Origin: Hydractinia symbiolongicarpus
Lineage: Eukaryota; Cnidaria; Hydrozoa; Anthoathecata; Hydractiniidae
Direction: 5' to 3'
Length of the DNA: 64,000 nucleotides
Assembly (NCBI RefSeq): GCF_029227915.1
Contig: NC_079875.1
Location: 9,359,001 to 9,423,000 of the forward strand
In this document: positions 1 through 11,866 of the stretch, piece by piece
Position numbering within the stretch: position 1 is the stretch's first letter
Layout of the letters: each line of letters starts with the position of its first letter
Notes under the pieces: generated by a model
Seen by the model: the letters and a program-made list of their open reading frames with translations, nothing else
Told to the model about the DNA's origin: nothing
Database searches by the model: none
Program-made: the position numbers and the translations under genes

Positions 1-873
1 TATTAACTGTAAGGTGGGCAACTTCTACTAGGGTTAAGTCTTAGATTTCTCTACAGTTAGAAAGAACCAAGTGCAAATTAGTATTTAGGCATCAGTTTAA
101 GGCTATTACATTCTTAATTATTTTTCTGTATAAATATATCTTCTTTTAACAACGAGACAACGAGAATAATTATACTAATAATTAAACGAACTATTTGAAT
201 CCACTTTTCGTTTCTTTGTGTAATTTTTCGATGTGATATTGTTTCACATTATTGTAAAATGTTTTTGAGATGCTTTATTTCGCAACTATATACTTGTGTT
301 TTCCTGGCTGTGTGTTCATTCCTACTAGCTATATTACATCAAGTCAACAAACATAAACATATGGAAAAACAAACTATATTTAAGGTTTTTCACATTCCAA
401 AATATAAGTGCAAATTAAGAACATTACATCATAACCTTGTGCCCATGAAATACATAATTACTTGTTTTGTTTCTTTTCAGAAGACCAGAACATTTTTTAT
501 CATATTTTAAATAAAAAAGAATTAAACAATTCTAAAATTTCTTCGAAATATAGTTTTCTTATGTAAACATGGTGTAGCATTTTAAACGGTTTTTTGCTTG
601 AGACAGCTAAAAAGTTTATGCGGTCATATTTCACTAGTGAAATATGACATATTTTCATGACATATCTCTTCTTAGGCTATCCTTGAGAGATTTTGTGCTA
701 ATGATAATCACATAAAAGACATAAAAGTATTTTTCAGCAAGTAATTATGCCTCAAGATGTTTTGACAAAATGTCAAGAGTGCTGTAATTATTTTGAAAGA
801 AATTTGTGCTAAAAGCTGTGATTATACACACAATATTCACTATGGAAAATTTAGGCGTATAAAATTTTAACTT
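1..873. other. gene-free AT-rich stretch
   Basis: I see no supported gene here. The ORF opening at 259 has no recognisable domain and is low-complexity hydrophobic. The only structured object is a 26-bp perfect palindrome at 623-648. The stretch ends where the family A foldback repeat begins. Confidence 0.6.
623..648. repeat. 26-bp perfect palindrome
   Basis: Positions 623-648 read the same on both strands, centred on CTAG, with arms gtcatatttcact. There is no loop. It could be a remnant of a foldback element or a dyad binding site; nothing nearby decides between these. Confidence 0.85.
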
Positions 874-1019
874 ACTAGTCGTTAGCCCGTGGAAAAATCC
901 ACGGGTTCGCCCGTCTTTTTTATACCGCATTGCGTGCGTCTCGCTACCTGCGCAGTTAAGTTACCATTTTGCGTGACAGACAGACGGACGGTCAGACGTA
1001 TACGGGGATTATAATATAG
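874..1019 (+). repeat. family A foldback repeat, copy 1
   Basis: The copy opens with ACTAGTCGTT, followed by a hairpin: CCCGTGG, five A/T, then CCACGGG, then TTCGCCCGTC. The body contains TACCGCATTGCGTGCGTCTC and CATTTTGCGTGACAGACAG. The same landmarks recur at 1020, 11283 (-), 19539 (-) and 34348, and in decayed form at 12784, 45868 and 62557, so this is a dispersed family. It has no coding capacity and no obvious target-site duplication. It is probably a non-autonomous mobile element of undetermined class. Confidence 0.8.
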
Positions 1020-1192
1020 ACTAGTCGTTGCCCGTGGAAAAATCCACGGGTTCGCCCGTCCTTTAAATTTACCCGTCGCAACAAAGCGGATAAAAATATA
1101 TCGCATTTGATATTCGTGTTTCCGTAACATCATTTTCTAACTCAGCGGGGGGTCCGCGCAGAGACAGACAAAATACGGCTATTATTAAAGAG
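1020..1192 (+). repeat. family A foldback repeat, copy 2 (tandem)
   Basis: This copy starts at the base where copy 1 ends and has the same ACTAGTCGTT start and CCCGTGG/CCACGGG hairpin. Its 3' end carries AGACAGACAAAATACGGCTA followed by TTATTAAAGAGA. That 3' signature is also seen at about 12870-12905, 15086-15115 and 45960-45993, which suggests a fixed 3' terminus for the family. A 22-base T run follows at 1210-1231. Confidence 0.75.
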
Positions 1193-1231
1193 ATTTTGAA
1201 TTTTGCAAATGTTTTTTTTTTTTTTTTTTTT

Positions 1232-3054
1232 TTAAATGTACTCACATCCGAAAGAAGTCGTTTCAATTTGAATACAACCAGACTGCAAAAAAGTCAAGTT
1301 ACAAAACCTAAAACCTATCTAAAACAGGACAATAATCTTTTATCAAAAGTTCCCTGCTAAAGCATAAAATCACATAAAATAAAGTCGACAAAAACATAGT
1401 TATAAAAACAAGAACTTACTAAAACTTTATTTCGCCGAAGGTGTTTCTATATACTTAAGCTTTCTTTAACATATCTTTTCATCCGCTTTTATTTACGACG
1501 CTGACACAACACACACATCGTATCTCATCAAAGCAATCCTTGTTATTAAAATAAAGATCTGGCACACGCTAATCACATTGACGCTTGTAATTTATGATAA
1601 TTATGACTGAGAAATAATATATGCACACTGTTTTCCGAGTAAAAACTCATATTTGTCAGGCGCCGGAAGTTTTGTATACACAAAGAAGAGGAGCATGACA
1701 ATCGATTTCTGATGTTATGGATAGACCAGCTTAGGCTTTACTTCAGCATTACGAAGGCTCATAGATAAAAGATAGTAATTTCAACCCTACTTTATATAAT
1801 TTATGTGGATGGTTTAGTTGACCACAATACTACAGGTGTTTATTCTTTGCTGCATTACTGCTGCTACCTCTGTGAAATATAATTCGTATTCGTTTGACTG
1901 AAATGTTCTTTTTAGTCGTTTTTTTCGCCGTTCTTGAGATTAAAAAAAAAAAAAAAATGGGGAAAATTCGAGTCCTAAAGACGAGAATTGCAGGAAACAC
2001 CCGTTTCTTTAACCTTGAGATTTAGATTATCTGGAAGGACAACGTATTGTTATATTGTAATTACAGGTGGCCACTACTCGACTGTAAACTCCTTGAAATG
2101 GAATATGCTACTGAAAATTTTGAAAATTCTAGTTGCAAAGAAAATGAAGGATAATTATTCGAAATATGGTTTTTGTTTAGCTCAGTACTTTTAGTTCTAC
2201 AGCCCCAGAATTAACATAAGAGAAATTTTCGGATTTTTACCTATTTCTCGAAATAGCTAAACAGCATCACTTGGCTAGTGTTTCGCAATTTCTACTTTGA
2301 CAGGGGTGAGACCGAGTAGCCTACTTCGAAAATGCGATAGCTGTACTTTCCACAATTTCCGTATCGTAGAACAATCCACCTTAACACACGAAAATATGAT
2401 GGAATTGGAAATGGTAACGTCAGCAAAAATTGATACCTTTTTATGATTTTTGATTTAACTAAAGAAACTAAGATGACTGAAAAGTTCGGAGTGCCTGTTA
2501 CTAAGATGGAAACGGAGTTCTTATTTGTTTGTCCTTGGAAATTCCCGGTCCTTTCCCCAATCTCTTCTGTCCAGGGTTTTCAGGTTATAGAAACTATTTA
2601 TATTCGTTATTCTCAGTAAAGTTTCTTTTTGGCAAATACATTAATAGATTTATTTAAAATTATTTATCCTGGATAGCCTACACGTTATTTTCCGCGTTGA
2701 AAGCTAATATTCTGCCACAAGGCTAGTAGTCTATAAACTTCCGGAACTGTTCGGAATTACTTTCTTAAAATGAGTGGCCACTTTGAGCTGCAAGTTTCAA
2801 TAACTTTAATTTTGAAACAAACCAAGAGTACATTGAACAGTGCCGATAATATTATCTATAATAATACTTTTTGCTAAAGATACACGAATCAGCAAATATC
2901 CGACGGAATATGCACGATAGACGAACGCGTGGATTATGCCTCGAGCTAACGAATACTCTCGTGTTATCAATAATAAGGGGGAATTACGAAAAATTGTGGA
3001 CAATAAAATCCACTTTGCAAAAGTTACAGACAGAAACAAGTTTTCGTATCATTG
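1232..3054. other. gene-free stretch
   Basis: No ORF here has domain content or matched splice signals. A poly-A run lies near 1941-1955. Nothing else is supportable. Confidence 0.55.
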
Positions 3055-4860
3055 TATAGACCAGTATATAAGTTTTCGAAAAATCCACTTAAGCAGAGAA
3101 ACAATGGGAAAAAATCCGTCATTTGAATTTTCATGACGTCAACAATAGCCTGTCAGTGCACAAATATGTTCCGTCTTAGTGTAGAGCTTAGACAACAACA
3201 AAAAATTGGTTATAAAAATGTTTTTAGGGTTTAATTAGCAATTACTTTCATTGGATAACACTTAAACTTATGATAAAATAATGTTTGGAATTATGTGCTT
3301 TCTATGAACGGTTAAGGAAATATTAAGGTTTAAGGTTTTTGCTGAGGTCAGCAAAAACTCACTGATGTGCAAAAATAATTGTTTGAAAATTTACTTACTC
3401 GTTGCCCTTATTGTGTAGAGCTTAAAATATTAGTCATGAAAATGTATAACATAATACCTTTTTGACCAACGGTTTCAGAGATATTGGGTTTTAAAGATCT
3501 TGTAAAGACATTATCAATCCTCTTTTCTGAAACGGTCCTAGATTGATCCTAGATGGTCTCTATTTACTCACGCGGGAGTTAAAACTATTTTCAACCGTTT
3601 CCAAGTAATTTGTCTTAAAAGTTGACGTTAAATTAATGTTATTTGCCGATTAGCATATAAGACATGCATTTCTAGCGACTTCAAAGAACAATGAACACAT
3701 CTACCATAAGTGACACAGACGCATCGTATTGTTATACAAGAATAGTCAATAAGCCCGTTGGAAAATCCACTTAGGCAAATGAAAAAACGAGAATGAACGC
3801 TGTTTAAATTTTGATGATTTCAATAAGTTTGGATGATGTCAGCAAAGACCCTCAAATGTACTGAATTCTCCTTAGATTTTTTTTACAGTTACTTTCGTTG
3901 CAAAGAGCTTAAAACGCTATTTAAGAAAATATATAAGACCATGTTCTTTCGATGACCGGTTTTAGAGGAATTTTCGATGACATCATTCTGTTTGTGAAGA
4001 AACAGATGGCTTTTGGGAAATTGGCCCATTTTATCTCAGGTAGTCTCTGGTTACCTGCACGATGAGAATAACTCACGTCATCACATCTTTTCCAAGTTAT
4101 TTGACCTCATAGTTATAATTAAAATGTAATGACTTGACTCAGTTAGTAAATATATCGACGTTCAGTTAGTGTATCGATGCCGTGCCGTCACGTCAGGAAA
4201 ATTAATGAATAAGATATAACTTTTTCGGGTAAATCAGGGGGAAAATAAAGATATTTCCTATTAACATAAAGGACTAGTCAATAAGACCTGTTAAAAAATC
4301 CACCTAGGCAGAAGAAAGATAGAAAATATCCGTTGTTTGAATTTCGCTGAAGTCAGCAATGACCCGTTGTTACCGAAAAGTATTTTTTTTTTAGAAATCC
4401 ATTCACTCATTGACTTTATTCTGTAGAGCTTTAAATTATTAATGAAATAATAAATAGGATTGAGTGCTCTTGACAAACGGTTAAGGAGCCATGGAGATTT
4501 AAGGTCGAACTACCAAAGGTTTTTTTTGTAAAAAAATGTTTCACAGTTACGGTTATTGCATAGAACTTGAATATCAATCAAGGAAATACATAGAATCATA
4601 TATACTTTTGCTGAACGATTGAAGAGATATTGCTATTTAAATGGTTTTTGATGATCTAAGCAACCCGCTCATTCCGAAACAGATTGGGTAACTCAGGTTT
4701 TGGAAACTTACCTAATTTGGTCACAGGTGCTCCCTAGGTGCCTGCGCGTTGAAAAATAAAATGTTTTAGCCTTAACGTTATAACTTCAATGCAATAGATT
4801 TATTATTCTTATTAAATGCACTGACGTCAAAAAAGCATCGACATCCTGCCTCGTAACTTA
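3055..4860 (+). repeat. family B diverged tandem array (about three units)
   Basis: Three units start near 3055, 3746 and 4272. Each start resembles (A)CTAGTCAATAAGCCCGT, then GGAAAAATCCACTTAGGCAG. Each continues with a 'TTTGAATTTT…GATGTCAGCAA' segment, a 'TTACTCGTTGCCC…TGTAGAGCTTAAA' segment, a 'CGGTTnnAGAGATATTG' segment and a 'GAAACxG…TCCCTAGGTGCCTGCGCG'-like segment. Unit length is roughly 0.5-0.65 kb and divergence is high. Related copies are at 13706 (+) and 34155 (-). The first ~20 bases resemble the start of family A, so the two families share a terminus. Confidence 0.65.
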
Positions 4861-5179
4861 ATAAAAATTAACACGTCCTTTCTCGGCTTTTAAACCGTTA
4901 AGAAAAGTACTATGGGCACGAGATATTATTGTTCTACGCCTGGTTTAAATAGTGATGTTTGTAAACATGCTTAACACCTGCAGTTATACAGAAAAAATAT
5001 ATGATTGTTTTGACTAAATAAAAATTGTGTTACTCTTTGGAGTCAATGTTATATCTAGACACACTCTACGCCAGACACTGTTGTGAATATATACATAAAT
5101 CGATCCGAATTATAATATTTTACCATAATACAAGTTTGCACTTAAGGATCACATAAAAATAAAACTGATTCATCTTCAT
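4861..5179. other. 3' flank of the K2P channel gene, no gene seen
   Basis: This AT-rich sequence lies downstream of the minus-strand channel gene and probably includes its 3' UTR. I could not assign a polyadenylation site with confidence. Confidence 0.4.
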
Positions 5180-6148
5180 CTAATTCGTTGCATGTTCATT
5201 AGTGACAGTGTACTTTCTTTTCTTCTTTTCATTAGTGGAATAACTTGACAACACATCACCAAGACTTGAGACTACTGAAGCAAACATACCCATGCCGGAG
5301 AAGAATGAAAGCATTGCAGGGAAAAACAACCACGGCTGTTTAATATACCTTTCATACTTATAATAATAGTCGCCAAAACCAATGGTTGTAAGAGATATAA
5401 ATGAAAAATAGATCGAGTTTAGTAACGAGAATCCCTCTAATTGTTTTAAAGTGCTTAGTAAACTACACCACAACATTAGTAAGATGGCAAGACATGTTTG
5501 GATAACAAAGACTTTTATGGGAAACAGCTTGATATTTTTTCTTTTTAGAAAGCTGATTTCAAATACAATTAAAAAGTATTTTGTCATAGCAATCAATCCA
5601 CGGGCTGCTGGGAGATATGTCCCAGCAGTTAATGCAATCCCAGGTATGGCGTAAATCATAGTAACTATTTTGCCGGTATCCGACCTGGTGACAACATTTC
5701 CATAACCTACAATAAGAAGAAAAAAAGTCACAAAAGAATACAAAAACAACCACCATCTTCAACAACAACAAAACAACTACTTACCTATGGTGCTAGCAAC
5801 GGAGGAAGTATACATTGCCCACCTGCTAAATGCAAAAAGGTCCATCTTACAAGTAGGATTTTCCAGGTGATATATACTCTGGCAAAATTCACTTTCATAA
5901 GACAGTAATGAGCTGTTTAAATTTGCATGTTTGTTGGTGATGTTAAAACAAATTGCTTTCAGATTAATTTCAGCTTCAGTTAAAGAAACCGGAATCACAT
6001 CGTAACACTCTTCGATATAAAAAAATAAAAATGCACCAAGCGTAACGTAGGTATTTACAAAAACAAGGAATAAAAGAAAGCGAAGTAGATTTCTTCGTGC
6101 TACTTTGGATAGCTCATTTAATTCTTGCTTGCAACTGGAGAGAGACAT
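5180..6148 (-). CDS. two-pore-domain potassium (K2P) channel
   Basis: Spliced model complement(5180..5706, 5785..6148), 296 aa, with a 78-bp GT-AG intron. K2P channels carry background K+ current as plasma-membrane dimers. Exon 1 encodes a short cytosolic N-terminus, M1 (about residues 19-46), an extracellular cap region with Cys residues and NIT and NSS glycosylation sites, and the first half of pore loop 1. Exon 2 completes filter 1 as TIGYGN, then M2, M3 (VFVIQTCLAILLMLWCSLL), filter 2 as TIGFGD, and M4, ending in a short Lys-rich tail. Both filters and the M1-P1-M2-M3-P2-M4 order are intact, and the length fits the family. The phase-1 intron falls inside the first Gly codon of filter 1. 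The start is the first ATG of the frame before M1. The subfamily is not resolvable from sequence alone. Confidence 0.93.
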
Positions 6149-8599
6149 ATCTTTTCCTTTGCGACGATTCGTTCGTTATTTTTTGTGTAACTTTGAAGAA
6201 ATTTCTCAATGTTAAATTTAAAAGAAGAAGAGAAATGAGAAAGTCGAAATACACATTCTCTCATAAGAAGAACAATTAATTTCAATTTTTAATTAAAATA
6301 ATAATTGATAATAACAATAACTCTATTGAAACAAATAATATATTTATGATACTATTATTCAAGATAAATTAAATTAACATTTCTTTTGAAATAAACAGAT
6401 CTTGAAAGCCTAAAGAGTTCTGATTTTTAACTAGCCAACGATGGACTATTTTTTCTGGCATATTTACATAAAAAATAGGACTTACATTGAAAATCGAATG
6501 GGAAGATGCCATCACTGACTTTAAATTGACAGTTTAGATTCATCTACTTTATATATTAAACTTTTATGTAGAACTTAAAATCAAATGTTTGCTACCCTTC
6601 AAAGTTACCTGGTAATTTTACTTTAGGAAACAGTCTTTAAAACTTAGGTGACAAATTGTGACCAATATTCTTCAGGGGTCTTCTCAACGAGCAGATAAAC
6701 TTTCTGAGAATAATTTAGTTATCACAATGGACCCTAAAGTCTTACTGTCGTTACTGCTATTTAAAAAAACTGATTAGTGTTTTCTTTTCACTTTCCCCCA
6801 TTATAGTTACTATATTCCTGAATCTAGAGACAATATAGTATGGATATATATGGTATAGATAAAGTATAAAATAGATGCACATGGAAAGAATGTATAAACT
6901 AACGAAACACAGGTTTAAATACTGTGTGTACTATTCAACATAAAACTGGCAAACCATAGAGGTGGAAATAAATCCTAGTTTTACCACCATGAACAAAAAG
7001 ATTGAACATTTGAAGATAGTGTCGTATTTTTTCTTACAACGGACTGTAACACTGTAGTTGTTTTAATTTGTTTCTCCAAAAAAAAGCTGCACAAACTAGA
7101 AAGGAAGTAATTAAGTAACGGTAAGTTTTAACATCCTTGGGGGTTCCATCCTAACTGTTGGCTCTTCCTCCCCTCCGACTGTAACTATGTTACATTACCG
7201 CAAGAGAAATGTATAGAATTGCTCTGACTTGCTTGCTTGCTACACAAGCCGGTTAGCACCTAATAGATGGCACCATATGGGCTGACAACACTGCAATTAA
7301 AGTGTGCTTGTGTGGGGAAACGAACCTGAAACCTTATGATTACAAGTCGAATGCCACTACGTGAACTATGAATTCGTTAAACGGGAAAAGTTTAGGGTTT
7401 TATTTTTTTCTTGAGGAGACAGACTTGTGGGTGGGACTCTTATTTACAATTTGAAGTTTTATTGAAAAACAGTGTTGTGTTAGGCAACATATCCATCCAA
7501 AACTTATCGAGGAACGTTGATAATGGGCTGCCCAATTGTAACAAGCAAGAACACACGATACCAGATACTATCTTTATTTTCTATTGCAGCGGGGCAAGTT
7601 GGACTTTGGACCCTCTGTTCTTAGTTGCAAACATACAAAAATTGCTTAAAAGAGAAGGCTACTTTGATAGATTCATCGCTTATCTTGGCACCTTTTTGAT
7701 TACATTTAGGTATCAATATTAAATCCTAGACCCCCTGGACCCCGCATTACGTTACGACTCGCGAAATTTAAAGTCGCTTCGTGTTTGGCATGTTTTAGAA
7801 CTTTATATAATTTTTCCCATCGTGATAATATAGTAAAGATGGTTCCTAATTCTGCTAAGAAACTCTAAAATCTCAATCTGATGGAAACCATGTCTTGTAT
7901 GTCTTTGTCATGGAGTAGTTTATTATTTAATCGTTTAATTGTCCTTTAGAAACCACAAATCTCAGTTAATGTATTCTCTTTGTAAATCATTCACGTTTTG
8001 TGTAGTGTTTATACAAAACAGTTTTTTTATTTCCAAAGTAATACTTAACGTGTTATAAAAAAACAACTCCACATTAAGAATACATAACAAGTTACAAAAA
8101 AACGTCAATACATCAAAAATCGCAAGAGAACATCAATACATAACAACTTACAAGAAAATGTCAAAGTTCAAACGTGTAGTAGTAATAAATATTAACAAGA
8201 CTTGATAAAAATTAAATCGTTTAAGTAACAAAATGGGTGTGTATTTTTTATTTTTTTAAATAAGCACTAATTTTAATAAAAAAATATATAAATATATATA
8301 TTTTTTAATTGATACATGTTTGAAATGGTTTAATGTTAGCTTCAGTCTAAATATTTTACTTAAAGCTTATATATTAGCCCGGTTAATATTCGCCAGTAAT
8401 TTCCGATTATATCTTAGTCAATATTTTCTGCGATTCAATATTATCTGCCTTCATAAACAGGTGGGTTCAAAAAGTGCAAAACTTTTACTCTATAAAGTGT
8501 CTTTCTAAAAAGAATGTTTCTACGCTGATTTCCAAAATTTTGATGAATGACCACAATATTAAGATAAAAAAAGTTACTTTCTACTATTGTGGTTCATAG
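6149..8599. other. intergenic; 5' exons of the TMEM272-like gene may lie here
   Basis: The stretch is AT-rich with no domain-bearing ORF. The frame at 7411-7722 has no match I recognise and opens with TTG. The exon beginning at 8600 needs an upstream exon ending in phase 1, so at least one short 5' exon probably lies in this interval. A CAG|GTGGGT donor at 8458-8461 ends an open frame, but its phase does not fit. Confidence 0.4.
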
Positions 8600-9399
8600 G
8601 GAAATTGACGTTATGGGCTGGTATCGTACTGACCCCTGCAATCCCAATTGCATTAATAATATTAGGTAAGTATACTCTAGCTACACTACTCTACTGAATG
8701 TGGCTAGAGTACTTACTAGCTAGAGACTCTAGCTAGTAAACACTCTAGCTACATATTCCTAGACCATAAATTTTAAATTTTTGTGTGCCAATAAAACAAC
8801 TTTAAATCTGACATCGTGTGTTGTAACTATAACCATAATTTTTTACAGGCCACAAGTATTACAACCAATGCGCATTGGAACCATGGGTGCCAAAATGTGT
8901 AATCATTAGTGGAGCATTAACGTTAGGTGTATACACAGTGGCTATAATTCTATCAGTCCTGAAGAAATTAAAAATAAAGAACAAAATCATACGTTTCCTG
9001 TTGATCGGCTTTTTGTTCTTATTGCTTCTAACTACATTCGTATGGCATTGCATTGCATCTCATTGGATATTTAGCAACTATAACGATTGGAAGGAAACAA
9101 AAAATGAACCAATCAGCAGATGTAATAACGGATTTTTTCAATTTGTTTATTTTATAATGATCCTTTTTTGGGTATTTGTCGGTATCGTAAGTTGTGCATT
9201 AGTATTTTCGAAGAAATCAAGAAAGAAGGCATGTTTTTCAGCAGACTGTGAAGATCTGGAGTGCGACCTTTGTACATGGAATCCGGGTTGTGAATGTGGC
9301 AATGCTAATTGTGACACCGGTTCGTGCGGTGATTGTGAGACAGGCTCTTGTGATTTTAGTGTTGGTTCATTCGATATAGGTGGTGGTGATGATGACTAA
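8600..9399 (+). CDS. TMEM272-like four-transmembrane protein, 3' exons
   Basis: Partial model join(8600..8665, 8849..9399). The acceptor at 8598-8599, the AG|GTAAGT donor at 8665/8666 and the TTTTTTACAG|GC acceptor at 8848/8849 match in phase. The 5' end is missing. The product has four hydrophobic helices: one in the first exon, then CVIISGALTLGVYTVAIIL, IIRFLLIGFLFLLLLTTFVW and FFQFVYFIMILFWVFVGIVS. The helix 1-2 loop has the 'C…P.VPKC' pattern, helix 3 runs into a W…SHWIFSNY segment, and a 'RCNNGFFQF' stretch precedes helix 4. That layout resembles the poorly characterised TMEM272-like family of invertebrates. The ~55-residue cytosolic tail is unusual: Cys-rich with Cys-Gly/Asp spacing, ending in a Gly/Asp tract. 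Function is unknown. Confidence 0.65.
8680..8770. repeat. CTCTAGCTA-rich intronic repeat with inverted repeat
   Basis: This lies in the intron of the TMEM272-like gene. The word CTCTAGCTA or its complement recurs several times. At 8715-8737 ACTAGCTAGAG and CTCTAGCTAGT form an 11-bp perfect inverted repeat around one base. Confidence 0.75.
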
Positions 9400-11282
9400 A
9401 TTAAGAAATTGGTCTTGCACATTACTTATTCACTCCTTTTAAAGACACTTACTTCGAACACCTCGAGTCCATGCAGTCAAAGCGAAGAAAATTTAAATGT
9501 ATTGGTAACTTGCTATAAAATAGTACTTTACATTTTCGCATAAGTCCGTCCTCTTAAACTTAAGTTTTACTTCACTAATTTGTGTATCCGTAATTGTATA
9601 TATGGTAGCATCTCTGTTACAGCTAAAATGAAACGCCCAGAAAACTATTGATATATGTCAAAATTGCTGATACTTGACCGTTTACCCCCATTTTCTCTTG
9701 CCAATGTCGGTTTCATGTATAGCAAATTACTTGAAACACGCCAATATCCCTATATCGTGACTTAAACTTACGCTGGAGAAAAGAGAATTTTGGAAGGTGT
9801 TCCATTAATTTTGTTTTCAATTGTAGAGGAAGGTGGGGAAGTAGGTACGTTTTGCAATTATTGAAAGAAAGAAAGTGTGTTTATTGCTCATGGTTTGCAA
9901 ATTTAATCTATAAGTTGTATTTTCTTCCTAACTATATTCACTTTTGACTACAGTTAAGGGTTATAAATTCCAAGAAGCGTTTTTTTTATTAGGTCTCAAG
10001 TCATATATTTATATTATATATTTCTATTCTAGGACTAGATTTAGTAATTTTCAATTGATTTAAGACACCAACAAGCGTGTCAAGTGTTGCTACACAAACT
10101 GTGTTATTTCCCGCAGAATCTGCAAAATTTATGTTATGTAACAATCGATACCCTTGGTTTCGAAAGTCCAAAAAGCAAAAAAACAAGGACATGCTGGTAT
10201 TTTCTATGGTCTAACTAAATAATCTAAGTTCCTACGTTGCAAACAATGAAAACAGTCACCAGTTTAAATGCGCGTTCCTTGTAAGGAACATTCCACATAT
10301 TTTTTTGCAGATAATTTTTTGTAACTAATATGGTCCATTTTAGATATTAATTTGAAAAAAGGAAAAAAAATGTTAAGGGTATAAATAATTGAAAGTTAAA
10401 AACGCAATGAATTGTAACCACTTTATAGCAAACGCTAGCAGGAAAAAGGTTTTTTTGGCAAGCAAGTATCCCCTGCAATAGAAAATCTTAAAAGACGGAG
10501 AATTTGATTTTTTCCAGACAAATTTTTTCAAAAAAAATTCTGACAGTGTAGCCTGTTTAAAGCAGAAATCTCAAACAAACACACACTCTATAAAATAGAT
10601 GCTTTATTTTCTCTTGCGTCAACATTCTAGCTAAAAATTGACATCAACAAAATAGACATTAGCGGATTACTATGTTGTAGATGTGGCTTGTAATTTACAT
10701 TAAAAAGAATTAAAAATGAAATTAGGCGATTGGACAAACATGCACATACTTATTATATAAATATTACTGACAGAAAAATATTGAGTAAAATTTTACAGAA
10801 AGTCGCGAATCAAAGAGACAGACATAGAAAGATAACTTAAGTAAAAACAGCAAAATGTTATTGTCAAGCAAATGACAAATTTACGTTGGTTGCGTTTGCG
10901 TTAGAAAAGGTACGGTGGCAATTATATTTTTTTACATTCTCTTAATTAACCAACACCATATAAATAAACGCTCAGTTACTTTATAGTTAGCCTTTAAAAG
11001 CTATGAAAAGAAAACTATGTGGATTCTTGCCTCGACTCGTATGCCTCATAATTGAAATTTTCTTTTTTCTTTTTCTACTTTGAACTTCAGGGCAAGACGT
11101 GAAGTTTTTGATTATTTTTAGTTTTCTACCTGTCTCAAAAACACAAGCTTCCTAGAACTACTTCTGTTCAAATCTCCATACATGTTACATGCCAGGAACG
11201 AAAAAACTTATAACAAAATTAAAAACGAAACAAAAAAAGCACCAAAAAACAAACTATATAATAAAGTTGTCTGTATAATAAA
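9400..11282. other. intergenic, no gene seen
   Basis: This AT-rich stretch includes the 3' flank of the TMEM272-like gene. A minus-strand ATG frame at 10001-10192 (63 aa) has no recognisable motif and no matched splice sites. No repeats stand out before the family A copy at 11283. Confidence 0.5.
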
Positions 11283-11392
11283 TGTCTGTCTGTCACGCAA
11301 AATGGTAGCTTAGCTTCGCAGGTAGCGAGACGCACGCAATGCGGTATAAAAAGGACGGGCGAACCCGTGGATTTTCCACGGGCGAACAATTA
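11283..11392 (-). repeat. family A foldback repeat
   Basis: Minus-strand copy. On the plus strand it reads GTCTGTCTGTCACGCAAAAT, then AGCGAGACGCACGCAATGCG, then GGACGGGCGAACCCGTGG and its complement. The terminal CTAGTC is lost, leaving GGGCGAACAATTAG. It is shorter than the 874 copy but colinear with it. Confidence 0.8.
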
Positions 11393-11866
11393 GTTATAGT
11401 AAAGGTTGGACAAAGAAGCACAGTAAGCAGTGCAATGTTAAGTCTTTTATTCAGGTTCCTAGCATTTTTTTATTTCAGGTTTTTCAGAGACATAAAAAAT
11501 AGATTCTTTTAAATTTTTAATTCGAAAACACAAAATTAATCTTTATTCTAAGAAAAGTCATTTTTCGTTTTTGGCGAACTTAGCGACCTTAGCGAAAACT
11601 TAAACATAGAACTGACAAGTACCGACAAAAAATGACTTTTGCTTAAATAAAGCCTTATTCTAAAAAAAACCCAACCAGAAACAAAAAACAAAGATCACTA
11701 AATTAACACGAAGGAAACTAACGCAAAGCTTGTAAAAACCTATGAACAATCTTATTTAGATTAACTGGCTTAAAAAAAGCATCCAAATAATGCAAATGAG
11801 GAATTATGTTTGTTTTGAGAATGGATTAATTGACAACCCTCTTGATATTGTAATTTTTTGCAATGG
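11393..11866. other. AT-rich spacer, no gene seen
   Basis: Nothing is supportable between the family A copy and the MITE at 11867. Confidence 0.5.

Noticed and set aside
8320-8460. Open frame ending CAG|GTGGGT as the upstream exon of the TMEM272-like gene
   Set aside because: The phase at its donor (0) does not match the phase-1 start needed at 8600, and it has no ATG in a sensible position.
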